Shown in pieces: positions 6,448 through 10,218 of a DNA stretch of 10,218 nt. The notes under the pieces are model-generated. The model was not told the origin of the DNA. It ran no database searches and worked only from the letters and a program-made list of their open reading frames with translations. Source of the DNA: Bacillota bacterium. Lineage in GTDB: Bacteria; Bacillota; Dethiobacteria; Dethiobacterales; Dethiobacteraceae. The translations under genes were made by a program, and so were the position numbers. Where the stretch lies: NCBI GenBank assembly GCA_012800215.1, contig JAAZJT010000015.1, forward strand, positions 1 to 10,218. Reading direction: 5' to 3'. Each line of letters starts with the position of its first letter. Within the stretch, counting starts at the first letter, position 1.

Positions 6448-7119
6448 ATGATTAGAAGAATCATAAAAATTGACGAAGAAAAATGTAATGGCTGCGGGCT
6501 ATGTGCTGAAGCCTGCCATGAAGGTGCCATTGCCATCATTGATGGCAAAGCAAAATTAATTCGCGATGATTATTGTGATGGTTTGGGAGACTGCCTGCCG
6601 GTATGTCCCGTGGATGCAATTAGCTTTGAAGAACGTGAAGCTGCTCCATTTGATGAGGAAGCTGTTTTGGCCCATCTGGCACTAAGAAAAGCCCAGTCTC
6701 CTTGTCAATCTGGCTGCTGCACAAGTAAAACTGATACAATGGAAACTACTGTGGAGAAAGTTACACAAACACCCGCCAGTGAGCTGAAGCAATGGCCTGT
6801 GCAAATTAAGCTTGTCCCTGTTAAAGCAGCATTTTTCGCAGATGCAGATTTATTAATCGCAGCAGACTGTACAGCTTTTGCCTGCGGTGATTTTCACAGC
6901 CGATTTATGCGCAATAAAGTAACGCTGATAGGCTGCCCCAAACTGGATATGGTTGATTATAGTGAAAAACTAACTGCAATCGTAAAAGAAAATAATATTA
7001 AAAGTATTACTGTGGTACGCATGACGGTACCCTGCTGCGGCGGCCTGGAAGCTGCTGTTAAAACAGCACTGGCAAACAGTGGCAAAGATATCCCCTGCCA
7101 AGTTTTTAAGCTAGAATAA
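6448..7119 (+). CDS. Ferredoxin-like 4Fe-4S protein with Cys-rich C-terminal domain (FrdX type)
   Basis: A 223-residue cytoplasmic iron-sulfur protein. Residues 1-60 form a two-cluster ferredoxin domain: the first motif is complete (Cys13, 16, 19, 23 in CNGCGLCAEAC), while the second, CDGLGDCLPVCP, has Cys43, 49 and 53 but Leu46 where the second Cys would be. One cluster may thus be 3Fe-4S or use another ligand. After a linker with SPCQSGCC (Cys86, 90, 91), residues about 118-223 form a second domain with Cys141, Cys146, IGCPKLD (Cys163) and VPCCGG (Cys196-197). This architecture matches the ferredoxin-type proteins found with hybrid-cluster protein and HcpR regulators in clostridia and likely carries electrons; the partner is not in the window. 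The ATG at 6448 follows GGAG by 8 bases; a GTG at 6439 overlaps that site and was rejected. It is divergent from the Crp/Fnr gene and ends at a strong hairpin. Confidence 0.85.
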   Translation: MIRRIIKIDEEKCNGCGLCAEACHEGAIAIIDGKAKLIRDDYCDGLGDCLPVCPVDAISFEEREAAPFDEEAVLAHLALRKAQSPCQSGCCTSKTDTMETTVEKVTQTPASELKQWPVQIKLVPVKAAFFADADLLIAADCTAFACGDFHSRFMRNKVTLIGCPKLDMVDYSEKLTAIVKENNIKSITVVRMTVPCCGGLEAAVKTALANSGKDIPCQVFKLE

Positions 7120-7150
7120 AAGCGCCCATCTGCGTAAATCATCATAAAGT

Positions 7151-7194
7151 AAAAAAAGCACTTAACCCTGGCCAGATAGGGCAAAGTGCTTTTA
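7151..7194. terminator. Bidirectional terminator between the Fe-S gene and the second URO-D module
   Basis: AAAAGCACTT (7154-7163) pairs with AAGTGCTTTT (7184-7193), with an inner CCCT/AGGG helix (7166-7169 with 7178-7181). Both strands end in T-rich runs, so it can serve the plus-strand Fe-S gene and the minus-strand small gene at 7226-7366. Confidence 0.85.
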
Positions 7195-7225
7195 TTCGTT
7201 TATTAATCTGTAGTTTAAATTGCAT

Positions 7226-7366
7226 TTAGATTGTTCCTGCTACCTGTTTTCTGACAGTCTCCTCCGCCTCAACTAACAAGGGAAGCAAATACACTTGCTC
7301 TTCCTCGTTAAGGTTGTATTTTTCTATTAGTTCTTCTTTAGTTAAAAATATTTTTCTTTCTGACAT
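7226..7366 (-). CDS. Small acidic protein behind the second URO-D gene (46 aa)
   Basis: The frame begins with ATG at 7364-7366 and encodes 46 residues beginning MSERKIFLTKEELIEKYNL and ending VRKQVAGTI. It is rich in Glu, mostly helical by composition, has no Cys and no membrane segment. GGGG (7377-7380) lies 10 bases upstream, and the gap to the stop of the URO-D gene is only 26 bases, so the two are almost certainly co-transcribed; a terminator follows 32 bases after its stop. I do not recognise the family. Position and the parallel small gene behind the other URO-D gene suggest a partner or stabilising subunit of the URO-D protein, which is inference. Confidence 0.6.
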   Translation of the reverse strand: MSERKIFLTKEELIEKYNLNEEEQVYLLPLLVEAEETVRKQVAGTI

Positions 7367-7392
7367 CTACTTTCATCCCCTTGCTTATTTAA

Positions 7393-8538
7393 TTAATACA
7401 CACCGTATTCTAACACTGCATCTACTGCAGCCTGAATATTTTCCATTCTGGCATCGCCTAAACAGAGGAAAGGTTTATTGAAAGAAAAGATGAAATTACC
7501 GTGAACACAAACAATATCAAGCAGCTGCTTAACTTCATCTCTAACTTCCTCCGGAGTAGCGGTACGTAAAAAATGGGTATTAAAGAAATTACAAATAATA
7601 TGGCGATTACCAAGCTTCTCCACTACTAACTTTGGATCTGCAGCTTCAAAGCCGATACGAGCTCTGCCTGGCAGGTCATTTAAAGCATCAAGGTGGGGAT
7701 CCCAGTTTTCTTCACAGAAAAAGCCTGCTTCAAAGCCATGGTCCTGTATTGATTGTATTAACTTTTTAAAGCTGGGGAAGTAAAACTTTGCAAAATCTTT
7801 TGGTTTCATATATGTTGCCATATGCAGCGGCAAGTTTACCAGATTAATCTTGCCAGGAATCTTGGGAGCTCTTTTTATAGATTCAACAATAAACTCCAGC
7901 ATGGCTTCACAAGCATCCAGTACCCACTGCGGGTTCCTTCTGATATCAATGCAAATGCTTGTAAAGTTCCTAAAGTAATCGGCAATATAATCTAAAGGCG
8001 CCATAGACATCATCGCCATGGCCTGAACATCTATCCGCTCATATTTCTTAGTAAGTTCAGCCGGGCTATATTCCCGGTATTTTGCTGCCACTACATTTTT
8101 AATTGCATTTAGCCGCAGCTCGCCAAATTGCTTATCTTCCTCAACTATACCCAAAATTCTGGGTCTTAGCTTACGTGCCCAAAACTCCAGTGGATCTTTA
8201 ATTAGTTCAGGATATTCTTCAAATTTCATCGGACAATAGTTGGGATGCTGATAAAAACCATCCTTACCCGGAACCATAAACCTATTCATCGCATAGCGGT
8301 GGACAGCTGCCATATTCATAGGATTGGTAGGAAGGCTGTCGCTGTTAACAAGCTTAGCCAATTCTTCAGCAGCTTCATAACAATGTTTTGGACTGTAATA
8401 TTCACGGAATAAAGAATACCCTTTATACTGTATGGCATATTCCAAACTAATCATAATTTGCATCGGCACCCTTTTGGGTCTTTTACCTTGCCAGATATCA
8501 AGAATTAGCTGATTTCTCTCCTGCTGCAAGCTTGTCAT
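7393..8538 (-). CDS. URO-D superfamily protein (second copy), probable methyltransferase-type
   Basis: A 381-residue soluble protein of the uroporphyrinogen-decarboxylase-like superfamily, a TIM-barrel fold used by HemE and by cobamide-dependent methyltransferases such as MtaA. Family marks are the N-terminal QERNQLILDIWQGKRPKRVP (6-25), the mid PLHMATYMKPKDFAKFYFP (237-255), CEEN (275-278), and GFEAADPKLVVEKLG with HIICNFF (297-319). It is longer than HemE and does not show HemE's N-terminal active-site segment, so haem synthesis is unlikely. The HxC...C zinc site of MtaA-type enzymes is also not evident, leaving the reaction open. The start at 8536-8538 follows AAGGAG by 8 bases; a longer frame from 8577 contains this site. 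It is paralogous to the protein at 8939-10090 and is followed by its own small gene and terminator. Confidence 0.8.
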   Translation of the reverse strand: MTSLQQERNQLILDIWQGKRPKRVPMQIMISLEYAIQYKGYSLFREYYSPKHCYEAAEELAKLVNSDSLPTNPMNMAAVHRYAMNRFMVPGKDGFYQHPNYCPMKFEEYPELIKDPLEFWARKLRPRILGIVEEDKQFGELRLNAIKNVVAAKYREYSPAELTKKYERIDVQAMAMMSMAPLDYIADYFRNFTSICIDIRRNPQWVLDACEAMLEFIVESIKRAPKIPGKINLVNLPLHMATYMKPKDFAKFYFPSFKKLIQSIQDHGFEAGFFCEENWDPHLDALNDLPGRARIGFEAADPKLVVEKLGNRHIICNFFNTHFLRTATPEEVRDEVKQLLDIVCVHGNFIFSFNKPFLCLGDARMENIQAAVDAVLEYGVY

Positions 8539-8608
8539 TTTTTTAACTCCTTCCGGTTTCTCATTTTTTAATATCATTTTTTATCGTCCATTAATTTAGC
8601 TTAGATTT

Positions 8609-8630
8609 TTACATTTTAAAAAACCTCCCT
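8609..8630 (-). other. Start-stop element (ATG-TAA) with a ribosome binding site in the leader of the second URO-D gene
   Basis: On the minus strand AGGGAGG (8624-8630) is followed after 9 bases by ATG (8612-8614) and directly by TAA (8609-8611). It lies 70 bases before the true start of the gene. It may be a minimal upstream frame, the relic of a lost gene, or coincidence. I found no convincing promoter in 8539-8721, though one is expected there. Confidence 0.25.
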
Positions 8631-8721
8631 GACTTGTGAAATTATTACTTTACTTTCCCCTTTTATCTGCTTTTTCCTGCCTTTATTTTGGAAAAGTGAT
8701 AATATTTTAAAGCTTCTGCGC

Positions 8722-8755
8722 AAAAAACCCCCCAGCCCGCTTGACTGGGGGGTTT
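8722..8755 (-). terminator. Terminator of the first URO-D module
   Basis: On the minus strand AAACCCCCCAG pairs with CTGGGGGGTTT over 11 bp and is followed by a run of T (six at 8722-8727, partly in the stem). It lies 21 bases past the stop of the 49-aa gene and separates the two URO-D modules. Confidence 0.92.
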
Positions 8756-8776
8756 AAATAATTACCATAATAAGCA

Positions 8777-8926
8777 TTAGAAACAAAGAAACATTACAAA
8801 TGCAAACATCATCTCTTCATAACTTTGCATTTTTTCAGCCATAGCCTTCGCTTGCTTTTCATCAATATCAGGATTCAAAGCCCGATATTCTTCCCATGTT
8901 TTGTAGTATTTTGATTTCAAATTCAT
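8777..8926 (-). CDS. Small protein translationally coupled to the first URO-D gene (49 aa)
   Basis: The frame starts with ATG at 8924-8926 and encodes 49 residues beginning MNLKSKYYKTWEEYRALNPD and ending in the hydrophobic stretch MMFAFVMFLCF. The ribosome binding site AAGGAGG lies 7 bases before the ATG, is the strongest in this part of the window, and overlaps the TAA stop of the URO-D gene, indicating translational coupling. The body (DIDEKQAKAMAEKMQSYEEM) looks helical and charged. The short greasy tail could dock to a membrane or to the partner's surface but is too short to be a confident membrane span. A terminator follows. The family is not recognised; a role as accessory subunit is inferred from position only. 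Confidence 0.7.
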   Translation of the reverse strand: MNLKSKYYKTWEEYRALNPDIDEKQAKAMAEKMQSYEEMMFAFVMFLCF

Positions 8927-8938
8927 GCTGTTTCCTCC

Positions 8939-10090
8939 TTAATAATTGGCGTGTTTCCCTACATATTCATAAACTGCTTTTAAATTGTCCGGATTAATAT
9001 CCCCCACTGAAACAGGTGATTTATCCAGTGTGAAAATATAACGCCCGCCTGGAGCCAGAGTGTCAATTAATTCTTTTGCCTTATCTATACATTCCTGTTT
9101 AGTTGCTGTCTTTAACATGGTCACAGGATAAAAACCGGCAATGATATGTTTGTCTCCTATTTTTTCCTTTGTCAGCTTAGGATCACCATATTCAAACATC
9201 ATAATAGTTCCCTCCGGGAACTCATAAAGCAAGTCAAGATAGCGCATAAAGTTTTCCTCCACAAAGAGGAAACAACGATGCCCAAGCGCAGCCAACTCAT
9301 CAACAACCTTTTTGAAAGTGGGGAAATACAATTCTTCTGCATCTTTTGTCCGCATAAAGGGAGCCATATGGAGAGGGATGAAAACAGCGCTATTAGGCAG
9401 AGGTGCAGGAATCCCCATTTTTATCATTACAGGTGTTACTGCTTCAGCTGCAGCTTTAACCTTGTCAGGCATTCTGCGGATATCAGCTGAAATATTTCTA
9501 AAACCACGCAGTTGGTCTGCCACAAAATCTAACGGAGCCTCACAGGCACCGGCAAAAAAGTTTGCTTGTCCATAGCCGTATTTCTCTGTCATCTTAGCTG
9601 CAATCTCGGCCACTCTCCCCATTTCTTCGAAAAAGATTTTAAATGCTTTGGCCATGGTGATTGCTTTCTGATGAGGGTCAGTATTAAGGTTTGTGTATAA
9701 TCGGGGAAGTACTTTTTCTATAATACAGTCATAAGGTGAAGCAATAAAATCATCATATTCATCCGCTTCTAACCCCACCACTTCAGGATGCTGCATAAAA
9801 CCGCTGGAACCCATTAACCAGTTACGCGCACCTAGAGTACGATACATAGCTGGAAAACGCAGGTTAGTCACACCAAAGCTATCGGAATAAAAATCTTGGC
9901 AGATAATATCCGCCACTTTTTCAAAATATTGCTCCGTATGCCATTGTGCCTCCATCATGTCCATGCCTGCATACTGAATTGCAAATTCATAAGTAAGCAT
10001 GGCATAAACAGGTACTCTTTTAGGAATTTTCCCTTCCAATACATCGGTAAATATTTGTGTCCTTTCCTGTGCCAATTCTTTTGTATTCAT
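8939..10090 (-). CDS. URO-D superfamily protein (first copy), probable methyltransferase-type
   Basis: A 383-residue soluble protein, clearly paralogous to the one at 7393-8538: both share the PKRVP segment (24-28 here), the (E/Y)xAIQYxG segment, PLHMAPFMRTKDAEELYFP (239-257), EEN (278-280), DPKL..EK.G..HII (303-317) and TAT (328-330). The superfamily fold serves decarboxylation of uroporphyrinogen or methyl transfer between corrinoid and thiol or folate carriers; given the anaerobic context the latter seems likelier. The MtaA-type HxC zinc motif is not seen: where the paralog has Cys in FFCEEN and HIIC, this one has Val and Ala. The ATG at 10088-10090 fits the paralog's N-terminus and follows GGATGG by 9 bases; an ATG three codons earlier is an alternative. 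A longer frame to 10216 runs through a REP-like hairpin and is not coding. A coupled small gene follows. Confidence 0.8.
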   Translation of the reverse strand: MNTKELAQERTQIFTDVLEGKIPKRVPVYAMLTYEFAIQYAGMDMMEAQWHTEQYFEKVADIICQDFYSDSFGVTNLRFPAMYRTLGARNWLMGSSGFMQHPEVVGLEADEYDDFIASPYDCIIEKVLPRLYTNLNTDPHQKAITMAKAFKIFFEEMGRVAEIAAKMTEKYGYGQANFFAGACEAPLDFVADQLRGFRNISADIRRMPDKVKAAAEAVTPVMIKMGIPAPLPNSAVFIPLHMAPFMRTKDAEELYFPTFKKVVDELAALGHRCFLFVEENFMRYLDLLYEFPEGTIMMFEYGDPKLTKEKIGDKHIIAGFYPVTMLKTATKQECIDKAKELIDTLAPGGRYIFTLDKSPVSVGDINPDNLKAVYEYVGKHANY

Positions 10091-10175
10091 AAAATACATC
10101 CATCCTTTAAAAATATTTTCTTCTTTAGTTTGTATAAGTTTGCTGATAATATGTTTAATTTTATAAAAATGAGCC

Positions 10176-10200
10176 GTGACAGGGGACGGTTCCTTGTCAC
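10176..10200. repeat. REP-like palindromic element
   Basis: Arms GTGACA (10176-10181) and TGTCAC (10195-10200) enclose GGGGACGGTTCC, which itself folds back, so nearly the whole 25 bases form one hairpin with two G-T pairs. The GACAGGGGACGGTTC core resembles a dispersed element that I recall as common between genes of clostridia and other bacteria, sometimes linked to REP-type Y1 transposases. It lies 86 bases upstream of the first URO-D gene, at the window edge. Only one copy is visible here. Confidence 0.6.
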
Positions 10201-10218
10201 ACACCTGCCACAGCAAAA

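Noticed and set aside
6957..7184. Minus-strand open frame of 75 codons
   Set aside because: It crosses a terminator hairpin and is antisense to the end of the Fe-S gene.
8539..8577. Upstream ATG of the second URO-D gene
   Set aside because: The extension contains the GGAAGGAG site of the start at 8538 and is absent from the paralog.
8641..8720. Sigma-54-type promoter before the second URO-D gene
   Set aside because: A GG...GC pair is present on the minus strand but the spacing is one base short and the TTGC element is not matched.
9146..9575. Two overlapping plus-strand open frames (114 and 87 codons)
   Set aside because: Both are antisense to the first URO-D gene; no promoter or conserved pattern supports them.
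7393..10090. HemE-type uroporphyrinogen decarboxylases for haem synthesis
   Set aside because: The proteins are longer, lack the HemE N-terminal signature and are not with haem genes; only the superfamily fold is supported.

Overview
The window looks like chromosomal DNA of a low-to-moderate GC, anaerobic Gram-positive-type bacterium (Firmicutes, perhaps a Clostridia/Peptococcaceae or Sporomusaceae-like lineage; the rank is an inference). The grounds are purine-rich GGAGG-type ribosome binding sites, TTG starts, TTGACA/TATAAT-type promoters, A/T-flanked hairpin terminators, a clostridial-style Crp/Fnr regulator paired with a 4Fe-4S protein, a DUF1858 redox protein, and two URO-D-superfamily proteins of the kind common in methyl-transferring anaerobes. 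No rRNA, tRNA, CRISPR array, transposase or phage gene was seen.

Layout. 1-245 is the 3' end of a PucR-type regulator (+), closed by a terminator. 506-865 (-) is a small orphan protein and 1043-1246 (-) a DUF1858 CxxC protein, each with its own terminator. 1505-2911 (+) is a 14-TM-type drug exporter behind a promoter whose -35 box lies in an inverted repeat. 3134-4678 (+) is a divergent MurE-like Mur ligase with its own promoter and a structured leader. It converges on an arginase (4709-5560, -) through a shared bidirectional terminator. Upstream of the arginase, probably in the same transcription unit, is a Crp/Fnr regulator (5629-6318, -). This is divergent from a two-cluster ferredoxin-like protein of the HcpR-associated FrdX type (6448-7119, +). 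The two face each other across overlapping promoters and a perfect palindrome.

The right third (7151-10090, all -) holds two tandem modules of the same design: a URO-D-superfamily gene of about 380 codons, then a small gene of 46 or 49 codons right behind it, then a strong terminator. The two large proteins are clear paralogs; the two small ones are not obviously alike. Both small genes (7226-7366 and 8777-8926) are easily missed because of their size. A REP-like hairpin (10176-10200) sits upstream of the first module and would be wrongly read as coding if the longest open frame were used.

How the parts may work together: the Crp/Fnr regulator probably controls itself and the Fe-S protein through the palindrome, and the arginase may follow it by read-through. 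The Fe-S protein and the DUF1858 protein both belong to families that occur with hybrid-cluster protein, which is not in the window. The URO-D modules are probably corrinoid- or methyl-group-related, but no corrinoid protein or reductive activator is present, so their substrate is open. The most unusual parts are the duplicated URO-D/small-protein modules, the MurE paralog that has lost several Mur-ligase signature motifs, and the compact divergent control region at 6332-6391.
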